Shown: positions 1 through 7,406 of the stretch, piece by piece
Numbering within the stretch: position 1 is the stretch's first letter
How the letters are laid out: the number at the start of each line of letters is the position of its first letter
Assembly (NCBI GenBank): GCA_023249815.1
Contig: JAHFBX010000014.1
Location: 1 to 20,646 of the forward strand
From: Candidatus Eiseniibacteriota bacterium
GTDB lineage: Bacteria > Eisenbacteria > RBG-16-71-46
Reading direction: 5' to 3'
Length of the DNA: 20,646 nt
The notes under the pieces: generated by a model
Databases searched by the model: none
Told to the model about the DNA's origin: nothing
What the model saw: only the letters and a program-made list of their open reading frames with translations
Program-made: the position numbers and the translations under genes

Positions 1-858
1 GAACCTGTTGCCCACGACCTGCGCGCCGAGCACGAACAGGTCATCCGAGCCGATGGACCAGTTGCCCGCGATGCCGGCCTGCCAGCCCGTGAGCTTGGCA
101 TCCGTGCGCACCGCCGGAACTGCCGCATCCAGCGAGTACAGATCTAACGAGTACAGCTTCACGACCGGCATCCACATGAGGTTGCCGCTCGACTTCATCA
201 TGGCGCGGCCCGCGAGCTGGTACGTCGTGCCGCCATCGTCGGCGGCCGCGTTCGGCGTCGCGAGGTTCGAGCCCTTGAAGCCGCGGTTCTGGAACATCGC
301 GGACAGCTCGACATCGGTGTTCTCGTTCATGTTGAAGCCGAAGCCGGCGCCGATGCCCCAGATGTTGCGGCCGTTCGTGCCGTCGCCTTCCGCCGTGCCG
401 GCCGTCACCTCACGCGAGATGAACGAGCGGTTGATACGGAGGCCCAGGCTTCCGCTTCCCAGCTTCTGGCCCCACATCAGATCGAGCGCTTCGCCGTTCG
501 TGTTGGGGTCGCTGAAGTCGATCGCGGTGGTCGTGGTGGTCGTGATGGGATCCCCGGCCGTGGGCTGGCCCAGCGACGGGTGGAAGCGACGCAGGTGGAG
601 ACCCCAGGTGCCGAGTCGGCCTTCCCACAGGTTGCCGAGCACGGCGCCCATGCTCTCGTTGCCCGAGTTCGGCTCCGCGTACACCAGGTTCCCCACGGAA
701 CCGACACCGGACACGTAGGTGTAGATACCCGTGTAGTCCTTGATGTAGTCGCCCGGCACATTCAGGCCGGCGACACGAGCGGCAGACGCGAACGCGACCG
801 CAGGGATCACGGCCACGAGGGCAACGGCACTGAGGATACGGGTCATACGCTTATGCAT
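1..858 (-). CDS. Outer-membrane barrel-like protein, 3' end outside window
   Basis: The frame is open from ATG 858 to the window edge (286 codons, no stop), so the C-terminus is missing. AAGGAGG at 869-875 lies 10 nt upstream and fixes the start at MHKRMTRIL rather than the internal Met at codon 5. Residues 1 to about 26 form a Sec signal peptide (basic start, then an Ala/Val-rich core ending near AFASA). The mature part is rich in Gly, Asn, Ser and aromatics, with alternating short strands (for example LGTWGLHLRRF and WGIGAGFGFNMNENTDVEL) typical of outer-membrane beta-barrels, and a Thr run near residue 106. I do not recognise a named family. It has its own promoter (1090-1118) and a long leader, so it is probably expressed strongly and separately from the upstream minus-strand pair. 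The barrel assignment is inferred from composition and strand pattern. Confidence 0.8.
   Translation of the reverse strand, partial: MHKRMTRILSAVALVAVIPAVAFASAARVAGLNVPGDYIKDYTGIYTYVSGVGSVGNLVYAEPNSGNESMGAVLGNLWEGRLGTWGLHLRRFHPSLGQPTAGDPITTTTTTAIDFSDPNTNGEALDLMWGQKLGSGSLGLRINRSFISREVTAGTAEGDGTNGRNIWGIGAGFGFNMNENTDVELSAMFQNRGFKGSNLATPNAAADDGGTTYQLAGRAMMKSSGNLMWMPVVKLYSLDLYSLDAAVPAVRTDAKLTGWQAGIAGNWSIGSDDLFVLGAQVVGNRF
127..156. repeat. Tandem 15-bp in-frame duplication in the barrel gene
   Basis: Two adjacent 15-bp units (127-141 and 142-156) differ at two bases and encode LYSLD twice in a row on the minus strand. One copy uses the TTA leucine codon, which is rare in such GC-rich coding sequence. 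This looks like a recent slip duplication, perhaps lengthening a loop or strand. Confidence 0.75.
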
Positions 859-1168
859 GGTTGTACAGCCTCCTTGCGAGAGTCGGTGAGAGCTACTGAC
901 GCCTCGATGCACCGGCAGCCGGGACTTGGCCCGCCGGCCTACACGTGGATTCGGTAGCCCACCTCCTTTCGCCATCGGTTTCTACCGGCATGCAAAAGCT
1001 CCCTCTCGTCCGTGCGAAGGAGCCGCAGTACTACAAGCAAGCCAGGTGTCGTCCTTCTCTAGAAGGATCCTGGCGCACGCCCGGCGGAAAAGTTAGGGAG
1101 ACCCCCGTGGGGTGTCAAGCCCATTCTAGGTCGTGGCGCGCGTCTATTGAGTTCGCATTCTCAGTATT
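859..1168 (-). promoter_or_regulatory. Intergenic region with long leader of the barrel gene
   Basis: This 310-nt gap lies between the NlpC/P60 stop and the barrel-gene start and holds no convincing ORF. If transcription starts near 1083, the mRNA has about 225 nt of leader. On the minus strand CGGTAG (982-987) pairs with CTACCG (952-957) around a 24-nt loop. That loop contains AAAGGAGGT (961-969), a near-perfect Shine-Dalgarno with no start codon at normal spacing; the first GTG (942-944) is followed directly by TAG. Possible further pairing exists between the TGCA/CCGG segments near 986-993 and 910-917. I compared it by eye with common riboswitch consensuses (GEMM, glycine, SAM, cobalamin, fluoride) and found no match. 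Confidence 0.5.
1090..1118 (-). promoter_or_regulatory. Sigma-70-type promoter of the barrel gene
   Basis: On the minus strand there is a perfect TTGACA -35 (1113-1118), exactly 17 bp of spacer, then TAACTT as -10 (1090-1095), with a predicted start near 1083. The spacer contains a dyad, CCCCACGGGG, extendable to GAC-CCCC-GGGG-GTC. It could be an operator, or the remains of a terminator for the upstream NlpC/P60 gene. Confidence 0.65.
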
Positions 1169-2002
1169 TCAGGGCCGATACCAGCCCATGAACTGAGGCA
1201 GCAGCTCTTTGTCGCACAATGGGTTGCTCGGATCGAGGCTGGCGACCGCCACTCGACCCCTGCAGTGCGCGAAGTACTCCCCACCCAGGCTCAATCCGAC
1301 GTGGCTCGGCGCCTCCCGAGGTGTCCGGAAAAACGCCAGGTCCCCGGGGCGGGGCGGGGCGCCATCGGCAAGGCGGACTGCGGCCCGGCACTGGTCTTTC
1401 GCGTCTCTCGGAACGCGAATTCCCTGCTCGAGCAGCACCTGCTGGACAAATGCCGAACAGTCGTACCCCGCGGGCGTGCGACCGCCCCACAGGTAGGGCG
1501 TACCCATGAGCGACGCCACCCGCGCCTCGAGCGTGGGGCGGCGCGTCCCGGCCACCGCTGAGCGCGGGATCCTGCCGCGGCGACCATCTGGCAGCTCGAC
1601 CGGGACCCATCCCTGGCCCGCACGTCCGGCGATCACACGGTTGCCGAAGAACACGGGGGACACCGCGGGGGCGGGCCCGTGCGATCGCGCTCCCGCGGTC
1701 CCCCGGCCCCCGACCGTCCGCACGAGCGCCAACGGCGTGGAGATGCGCGCGGTCGCGAGCCGCTTCCAGCGCGCCACACGGGTTCGGCTCGCCGGCACCA
1801 GGCCCCAGCCGCGCACCCAGCCGACGTAGCCATCCGCCTCGTTCCGGACGCGCATCCAGGCACCGCCGCCCCGGGTCGCGAGGATGGTCACCGTCTCCCC
1901 GAGGAGCAGCTGGGAGCGGAGTTCCGAGGCGTGCCGCGGCTCGATTCGAAGATCCAGCGCCGGGAGCGTGACCACCGCGTGTCGGATGCTCGCCGGCCTC
2001 AT
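1169..2002 (-). CDS. SH3-domain NlpC/P60 cysteine peptidase (murein-peptide hydrolase)
   Basis: This 277-aa protein has two N-terminal bacterial SH3-like segments (about 10-70, containing GYVGWVRGWGLVP, and about 88-152). They are followed by an NlpC/P60 domain (about 156-277). The catalytic Cys182 sits in DCSAFVQ. His234 is in SHVGL and His246 in YFAHC, and PRPGDLAFF (218-225) is the usual family signature. Two SH3 domains plus this domain order match YkfC-like gamma-D-glutamyl-L-diamino acid endopeptidases, which degrade recycled cell-wall peptides. No signal peptide is visible, which also fits a cytosolic recycling role. ATG 2002 overlaps the TGA of the GWxTD gene as ATGA, implying translational coupling. 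In-frame codons continue upstream to 2185, but that part lies inside the GWxTD gene and has shadow-frame composition. Confidence 0.9.
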   Translation of the reverse strand: MRPASIRHAVVTLPALDLRIEPRHASELRSQLLLGETVTILATRGGGAWMRVRNEADGYVGWVRGWGLVPASRTRVARWKRLATARISTPLALVRTVGGRGTAGARSHGPAPAVSPVFFGNRVIAGRAGQGWVPVELPDGRRGRIPRSAVAGTRRPTLEARVASLMGTPYLWGGRTPAGYDCSAFVQQVLLEQGIRVPRDAKDQCRAAVRLADGAPPRPGDLAFFRTPREAPSHVGLSLGGEYFAHCRGRVAVASLDPSNPLCDKELLPQFMGWYRP

Positions 2003-3270
2003 TCGCTGGGCGGGTTCAGCAGCGAGTAGCGGCCGAAGCCCTCGCGGTCGCCGAACACGAGCCGGCGGTAGGGCTGGTTGTAATACCAGATCTCCAGGCC
2101 CGGCTGGGAGCCCGTAGCCTGGCGCTGTTCGATCTGGTCGGGCGGGCCATAGCGAATGTACGCGCGGCCCATGTCGGAGCGCCAACCCGGACCGAATCCG
2201 AGGAAGTGCTGAGTGGCGTGGCGAAGCCGCCGGAAGAACTCGATCTGGTATTCGTTCCGGACCGTCTCCGGCGTCGGGTCGCGCCGCCGCCAGAACGCCT
2301 CCCAGCGCTCTGCCTGCGCCTCGGGTGAGAGACCACGCATCGGGTCCACCTCACTCCCGTCGGCGATGTAGGTGAGGGCCTCCAGCAGCTCATCGAACTC
2401 GCGACCGCGCGGCGGCCCGCTCTCCTCCACCTCGAATGAGCGCGACGTACGCCACGAGGTCTTCCCCTCGTGCATCTCGACCTCGAGCGAGTAGTCCCCG
2501 ATGAACAACCCCGAGCGGGCGGGCCGCAGGATCAGTGGGTCGGCCGACCGCACCGCGGACACCGCGGTGTCGCCCTGCGAGGTCGTTCCGCCGGAGGCGT
2601 CCTGGACGCGCCAATGGAATCGGTACTCGCGCGGCCACGGTCCGGGGCGGCGGTCCACGAGGACGGTGCGGGCAGCCAGCTCACCGGAGTCGAAGCCGAA
2701 CGCTCGCGAGGGCACCGGGGTGAACGCACCGGCCGAGTCCACGACGCCCAGCTCGAGGTCGGCGAATCCCACGGGTACCCGTGCCAGGTCACGCACCTCG
2801 ATCTTGTCGTGCACCTCGGCGGCCTCGAGTGCGCGCAGGTCGCGCACGCTCACGCGCGCCGAATAGGTGGCGGGCGGAACGAGGAATTCACGTGTCACCA
2901 CGAGCTGGTTCCGCTGCGCCACCGTGGTGGCGTAGTCGCGCACGAGCAGGCGCTGCTCCCACGAATCGCCGTACAGGCGCTTTTGGCCGCGCGACGGCCG
3001 CAGCTCGACCACGAATGCCGCGCCCGCAGTCAGTCCGCCATCCACGAGCTGCCAGTTGAGTTCGGGGTAGGGCACGCTCACGACGACGCGCACCCGCGCG
3101 CGCGAGCTGGAGTCCACGGCCACCGCGAGGTCCACCGAGAAATAAGGCGGCTGCATGGATCGGAGGGGGGGGCGGTCGGACACGGCCGCAGTCGCCGTGG
3201 ATGCGGCGACGAGCAGGGCGGCGGCGAGCCATTCGAGTGGGAGCACGGATCGGCGGTTATAAGCGAGCAC
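1999..3270 (-). CDS. GWxTD-domain exported protein
   Basis: The C-terminus carries the GWxTD signature as GWRSD (about 362-366) followed by MGRAYIRYGPPDQIE and LEIWYYNQPYRRLVF, the usual layout of this family of unknown function. A signal peptide (NRRS, then VLPLEWLAAALLVAA, ending near STATA) heads the protein. The middle is beta-rich. The start is uncertain. GTG 3270 gives a basic n-region and 423 aa. GTG 3246 gives 415 aa but no positive charge. Neither has a clear Shine-Dalgarno, and a TATAAC box at 3256-3261 would favour a leaderless GTG 3246. The frame stays open to 3417, but that would overlap the divergent protease gene. It is the first gene of an ATGA-coupled pair with the NlpC/P60 gene and is divergent from the M6 protease. 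Confidence 0.85.
   Translation of the reverse strand: MLAYNRRSVLPLEWLAAALLVAASTATAAVSDRPPLRSMQPPYFSVDLAVAVDSSSRARVRVVVSVPYPELNWQLVDGGLTAGAAFVVELRPSRGQKRLYGDSWEQRLLVRDYATTVAQRNQLVVTREFLVPPATYSARVSVRDLRALEAAEVHDKIEVRDLARVPVGFADLELGVVDSAGAFTPVPSRAFGFDSGELAARTVLVDRRPGPWPREYRFHWRVQDASGGTTSQGDTAVSAVRSADPLILRPARSGLFIGDYSLEVEMHEGKTSWRTSRSFEVEESGPPRGREFDELLEALTYIADGSEVDPMRGLSPEAQAERWEAFWRRRDPTPETVRNEYQIEFFRRLRHATQHFLGFGPGWRSDMGRAYIRYGPPDQIEQRQATGSQPGLEIWYYNQPYRRLVFGDREGFGRYSLLNPPSE
3256..3261 (-). promoter_or_regulatory. Candidate -10 box for the GWxTD gene
   Basis: TATAAC on the minus strand matches the -10 consensus at five of six positions and is one of the few AT-rich spots in the divergent gap. 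No TTGACA-like box lies 16-18 bp upstream. Transcription would begin near 3249, between the two possible start codons, so either the mRNA is nearly leaderless or this box is not used. Confidence 0.3.
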
Positions 3271-3321
3271 CTTGTTGGGCAGGCTAGCACAAGCCGCCCG
3301 CCGCGGAGAGCGAGACGGAGC

Positions 3322-3351
3322 TTGACTCGACCGCGCCGAAAGTGCGGAAAT
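3322..3351 (+). promoter_or_regulatory. Candidate promoter of the M6 protease gene
   Basis: TTGACT (3322-3327) is followed after 18 bp by GGAAAT (3346-3351). The -35 matches at five of six positions and the -10 at three. Its distance from the start codon at 3381 or 3399 is reasonable. The weak -10 keeps confidence modest. Confidence 0.35.
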
Positions 3352-3380
3352 GCAAGGGATCGGGCCGAGCTCCCACCGGG

Positions 3381-6200
3381 ATGAGGTACGCTCCTGTTGT
3401 GAGAATCGCTGTCGCATGTCGCGCCGCCCTGTCGCTGGCGCCTGCCCTCTGGCTGCTGCTCGGCAACCCGGCCCGGGCCACCATGCCCCCCCTCGTGGGT
3501 CCGGTCTCCCCCGAGCTCAGCACGGCGTTCGAGCGCGGCTTGTTCTCGGTGCCCGAGCGCGCGCCAGGACTGGAGACGAGCGCCGGCCGCACGGAATGGC
3601 GGCTTCCCATCATTCGCGTGGCGTTCACCGACAGCGCCCTCATCCACCCCCGCGTGGTGCTCGAACAGCGCCTGTTCGACACCACGGGTGCGGTGCCTAC
3701 GGGGTCGTTCACCCAGTACTACCAGTGGGCCTCGCGCGGCCGGCTCCAGGTTCGCGGTGAAGTCGTCGCCACGGTGACGCTGCCACACGATCGCAACTAC
3801 TACGCGTACGACTCCTGGGGAGTGAACGCACTCGGCACTCCGAACAACTCCTACGGCATGTTCATGGACGCCGTATACGCCTGCGATGACTCCGTGGACT
3901 TCTCCCGCTTCGACCTCGACAACGACGGCTACGTGGATATGTTGTGGCTGGTCCACGCCGGGCCCGGCGGCGAGACCACGGTGAGCCGGCGCGACCTCTG
4001 GTCCATCACGTCGCGCGCCTCGACCGGTTGGAACAACGGCATCCCGGTCGAGTGTGACGACCTGGTACCCGGTTCGCTCCTGCAGCACATGCGCATCGAC
4101 CGCTTCACGGTGCTCCCCGAACTCTCTGGGCTGCGCCCCGGCCAGCTCTGTGAGATCGGTGTCTTCTGCCACGAGTTCGGCCACACGCTCGGGCTTCCGG
4201 ACCTCTACGACACGTCCAGCCTGGGCGGCGCCGCCAATGTCGGACCGGGCGTGTGGTCCCTGATGTCGACGGGTGCGTATGGCGGGAACGGAATCTCGCC
4301 CGAGTCTCCGTCGCACCTCGGCGCGTGGCCGCTGCTCTGGCTCGGCTGGGCGAATCGGGTGCGTCCGACGCAGGACACCACGCTCGTGCTCAGGCCGGTC
4401 CAGGACGGCGAATCGCTCGTGGAATTCTGGTTCCAGGGCGAGGACTCGCCGGAGCACTTCCTGATCGAGAACCGTGCGCGCGGCGGCTTCGACCGGACCC
4501 TGCTCCAGGACGGGCTGCTGTTGCACCAAGTGGACGAGGCGGTGGTGGGCTCGCGCCTCGCCGGCAACCGTATCAACACCGGACCCACGCCAGGCATGCG
4601 GGTGCTCGAGGCCGACGGCGACTTCGACATGTACTACGGCTTCAATCGCGGCGACCCGAACGATCCGTTCCCCGGCGCTCGCCAGAAGACGCGCGTGGAC
4701 GACCTGACGACACCCTCCACGCGCACGTTCGCGGGCGCACCCTCGAACATCGCGCTCGAGAACATCACCCGCGTGGGCCGAGACGTCTCGGTGCGCGTGC
4801 GCGTACGCGCCGCGGGCTGGGGCTCCCCGCACGGATTGGCACCCGCCGCCGCCGCACCCCTGGAGACACTCGGGCCCGCCTCGCGTTCCGCCGTGTCGCA
4901 TTCGGGCCTCGGTTGGCACGTGACGAGCGAGGCGATCGGCGGTCGCCAGCGCATCGTGGTGCGCGAGCGTCCTTGGCTCCATCCTTGGGGACCCCCCCTC
5001 AGCGTGGACCGCGGGATCGGTGCGGCGAGCGATCCCACGATCGCGCTCGTCGGCGACGAGGACCTGGCCGTTGCGTGGATCGAGCAGGACGACGTCGCGG
5101 CCCGGCTCTGCTACCGCGCGCGCGTGCACGGCGTCTGGAACACCGTCGCGGTGCTCACGCCCGTCACCGAGGGCTGCGCCGTACCCGCGATCGCCGCCGA
5201 CGCGCGCGGCCGCGTCTACCTCGCCTGGCTCGAGTCCGTGCTCGGCCACCAGCAGCTCCGCTTCATGCGTTTCCTCTACACCGCGCCCTACGGCCAGCCG
5301 ACGGACGTCACGATGCCGATCGACGGACCCACCGCGCCCGCCGTCACCGCCGCGGGGGACGGCCGCGCGTACGTCGTGTGGGCGGACCGCGGAACGGGCA
5401 CGCATGTCGTCTACGCCTGCCGCTTCAACCCGGACAGCGGGCTCTCCGCGCGCGTGCGCATCGGCCCGCAGTCGGTCTACGCGCAGCCCTCGGTCTCGGC
5501 GGTCGTGGACAGCAGCGGAACGCTGCATACCGTCTGGCAGGTGAGCCCGGGCTCGGGCGGCGAGATCCACTACCAGCGACGCGCGCGGAGCGGCCGCCCG
5601 AGCCCGCGCGACACCACGCTGGACGCGCTGGGCGACGGCCTGCAGAATCCGCGCATCGCCTTGGATCCGACCGGCGCGCTGCACGTGGCGTACGAGCGCT
5701 CGATCAGTGCCGGCCAACAGGTGCGATACAAGCGATGGACGCCCACGCTGGGCTGGGACCACCGGGCCACCGAGGTCTCGGACGCCTCCGACCTCACCAC
5801 GAGCGGGATCGAACTCATGCCCACTTCCTCCGGCAACGTCACCGTCACCTGGATCGGCTACGACGGCGACACGCAGCGAGTGCGCGAACGCTCGCGGATG
5901 CTCGACGGTTCGCTCGTCACCGAGGTGCCGCTCGACCCGCGTCCCGCGCATCCGCAACTCGTCGCCGACGCGAACCCGCTCCGGCCCGGACGGCCGCTCG
6001 AGTTCGCAGGCGCGGCGCTCGTCCGTGGCGCGGTCGTGAATCTCTTCGACGCCTCGGGACGCCTCGTCGCGCGGGCCGTGTCCGACGACGTCGGTCGCGC
6101 GCGGTTCCCGGTCGACGCCACGCGCTCGCTGCCTGCCGGGCTGTACTTCGCGAATGTGCGCGGCGGCGAGGCGCGCGGGCGCGTCGTGGTGCTCCGCTGA
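3381..6200 (+). CDS. Secreted M6-family metalloprotease with C-terminal sorting domain
   Basis: About 939 aa. A signal peptide covers about 1-34 (core AALSLAPALWLLL, cleavage near ARA). The peptidase domain carries HEFGHTLGLPDLYD at 264-277, with His264, His268 and Glu265 of the zinc HExxH motif. The downstream GPGVWSLMSTGAYGG is typical of immune inhibitor A-like M6 peptidases. DLDNDGYVD looks like a calcium-binding stretch. Residues about 530-840 hold several repeats of the form PxIAxDxxGxxxVAW, suggesting a beta-propeller. The last roughly 80 residues (NLFDASGRLVARAV, then LPAGLYFANV, ending VVVLR) are a FlgD/Por-like sorting module, implying surface display or secretion. ATG 3381 is one choice. 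GTG 3399 has GAGGT 11 nt upstream and gives a cleaner signal peptide. It overlaps the M23 gene by CTGA. Confidence 0.88.
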   Translation: MRYAPVVRIAVACRAALSLAPALWLLLGNPARATMPPLVGPVSPELSTAFERGLFSVPERAPGLETSAGRTEWRLPIIRVAFTDSALIHPRVVLEQRLFDTTGAVPTGSFTQYYQWASRGRLQVRGEVVATVTLPHDRNYYAYDSWGVNALGTPNNSYGMFMDAVYACDDSVDFSRFDLDNDGYVDMLWLVHAGPGGETTVSRRDLWSITSRASTGWNNGIPVECDDLVPGSLLQHMRIDRFTVLPELSGLRPGQLCEIGVFCHEFGHTLGLPDLYDTSSLGGAANVGPGVWSLMSTGAYGGNGISPESPSHLGAWPLLWLGWANRVRPTQDTTLVLRPVQDGESLVEFWFQGEDSPEHFLIENRARGGFDRTLLQDGLLLHQVDEAVVGSRLAGNRINTGPTPGMRVLEADGDFDMYYGFNRGDPNDPFPGARQKTRVDDLTTPSTRTFAGAPSNIALENITRVGRDVSVRVRVRAAGWGSPHGLAPAAAAPLETLGPASRSAVSHSGLGWHVTSEAIGGRQRIVVRERPWLHPWGPPLSVDRGIGAASDPTIALVGDEDLAVAWIEQDDVAARLCYRARVHGVWNTVAVLTPVTEGCAVPAIAADARGRVYLAWLESVLGHQQLRFMRFLYTAPYGQPTDVTMPIDGPTAPAVTAAGDGRAYVVWADRGTGTHVVYACRFNPDSGLSARVRIGPQSVYAQPSVSAVVDSSGTLHTVWQVSPGSGGEIHYQRRARSGRPSPRDTTLDALGDGLQNPRIALDPTGALHVAYERSISAGQQVRYKRWTPTLGWDHRATEVSDASDLTTSGIELMPTSSGNVTVTWIGYDGDTQRVRERSRMLDGSLVTEVPLDPRPAHPQLVADANPLRPGRPLEFAGAALVRGAVVNLFDASGRLVARAVSDDVGRARFPVDATRSLPAGLYFANVRGGEARGRVVVLR

Positions 6201-7357
6201 TCTTCGCGTCGCCGGCCATCCCGCTGGCCGGACTCCTCCTGCTCGGCGGGCTCCTGCCCGTGGGCTCGCGAACGCAGGAGCGGTGGACGCCATGCGGTGC
6301 CTGGCGCATGCCGGTGGGCGACGCCTACGCCGTGTCGCTCGAACGCCCGGCGCCGCCGGGGCAGTTCTACGTGCTGCGAAGCGTCGAGTGGGAGGGCGAC
6401 CGCGCGACGCACCAGGGCGCGGACCTGGGCTCGGGGAAATCGGGCTCGATCGTGCGCGCCGCCGCCGCCGGTGTGGTCGTGTCGATCGCGGACCACGGTC
6501 CGCACGGCGGCTACGGCACGCACGTCGTGCTCGCGCACCGGCTGCCCGAGGGGACACTCGCGTACACCGTCTACGCGCACATGCGGCTCGGCTCCATTCG
6601 TGTGCGCCCGGGGCGCATCGTCCAGGCCGGGACGCCGCTCGGTCGCGTCGGCGCGACGGGGCGCGCGACCACGCCGCACCTGCACTTCGAAGTCCGCATG
6701 CCCGCCGACCCGGAGGAGCGCTGGGAGTTCGCGCGCGTCGAGGACCCGCTCGCGTTCGTGGACGAGAGGCTTCCATCGCACCGCGGCGACTCGAGCGGCG
6801 TCGCCACTTACCTCGAATGGGCGGAGTTCGCGGCACTGCTCTCCTCGGGCGCGCGTGGCGACGACATACTGACGCGCGACGCGTGGTGGCGGATGCTCGC
6901 CGCGGGACTCAAAGGACCGATCCGGGACCTCACGCTGCCTCCACGAGAGCTGCGCGACTCGCTCGTCGTGGCGAGCGTGCTTCCCGCGGCGGACGCCGAG
7001 CTCACCACCGGCGTCGCGGTGGAGTGGGCCGAGTTGGCGAGCGACCTGGGCCGCGCGCGTGCGCGTGGCATGCGCACCGGAAACGGCCCGCTTCGCAAGG
7101 CTCGGCATCGGAAACTGATCGAAGCGGAGTTCGGCTCCCCCACACCGCTCGTCCGGCTGTCCGCGCTCTCGGCGCGACCCGGGAAGCCGAGCCTGGCCGA
7201 GGCGGTGCTGCTGCTCGCCGACCTCGCCGGACCGGCGCCCGAGCCGCCAAAACCTGCGAAGCGAAAGCCCGCGCCGGTGAAGCCGGCCGTGCCGGATTCG
7301 ACCCGACGGGCGCCCGTCGAGGGCGCTATCGCCGCGCCTGCCGACACCGGTTCTTGA
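6197..7357 (+). CDS. M23 (LytM) peptidase with unassigned C-terminal region
   Basis: The M23 core spans about 60-190. HQGAD (72-76) supplies a zinc His and Asp, YAH (126-128) the central motif, and HLHFEVR (161-167) the catalytic and zinc histidines. Family members are zinc endopeptidases cutting peptidoglycan cross-links, or degenerate adaptors; all key residues are present here. Residues about 205-290 contain three weak SLH-like stretches (YLEWAEFAALL, LTRDAWWRMLAAGL, AVEWAELASDL), and the tail is Pro/Lys/Ala-rich. No ATG, GTG or TTG start precedes the hydrophobic leader IFASPAIPLAGLLLLGGLL. CTG 6197, which overlaps the protease stop as CTGA, would include it (386 aa). GTG 6260 (365 aa) or ATG 6308 would lose the export signal. 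The start call is inference. Confidence 0.85.
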   Translation: MIFASPAIPLAGLLLLGGLLPVGSRTQERWTPCGAWRMPVGDAYAVSLERPAPPGQFYVLRSVEWEGDRATHQGADLGSGKSGSIVRAAAAGVVVSIADHGPHGGYGTHVVLAHRLPEGTLAYTVYAHMRLGSIRVRPGRIVQAGTPLGRVGATGRATTPHLHFEVRMPADPEERWEFARVEDPLAFVDERLPSHRGDSSGVATYLEWAEFAALLSSGARGDDILTRDAWWRMLAAGLKGPIRDLTLPPRELRDSLVVASVLPAADAELTTGVAVEWAELASDLGRARARGMRTGNGPLRKARHRKLIEAEFGSPTPLVRLSALSARPGKPSLAEAVLLLADLAGPAPEPPKPAKRKPAPVKPAVPDSTRRAPVEGAIAAPADTGS

Positions 7358-7383
7358 CGCTGTCCGCGAGCGGATGGCAAGGT
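7354..7383 (+). promoter_or_regulatory. Weak candidate promoter of the T-box/ileS transcript
   Basis: TTGACG (7354-7359, overlapping the M23 stop) is followed after 18 bp by CAAGGT (7378-7383). The -35 matches at five of six positions, but the -10 at only two. The predicted start near 7390 would fall just before Stem I of the riboswitch. Position supports it more than sequence does. Confidence 0.25.
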
Positions 7384-7406
7384 GCCGCCGCAGTCGTTGA
7401 GGCGAA

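Noticed and set aside
859..1083. A known riboswitch class (c-di-GMP, glycine, fluoride, cobalamin) in the barrel-gene leader
   Set aside because: Short conserved pieces such as GAAA or CGATGG occur, but the required core sequences and their order do not.
3078..6836. A 1252-codon open frame on the minus strand
   Set aside because: It lies antisense to the M6 protease and M23 genes, whose motifs are unmistakable. Its product is Arg/His/Ala-rich without domains, as expected for antisense frames in very GC-rich DNA.
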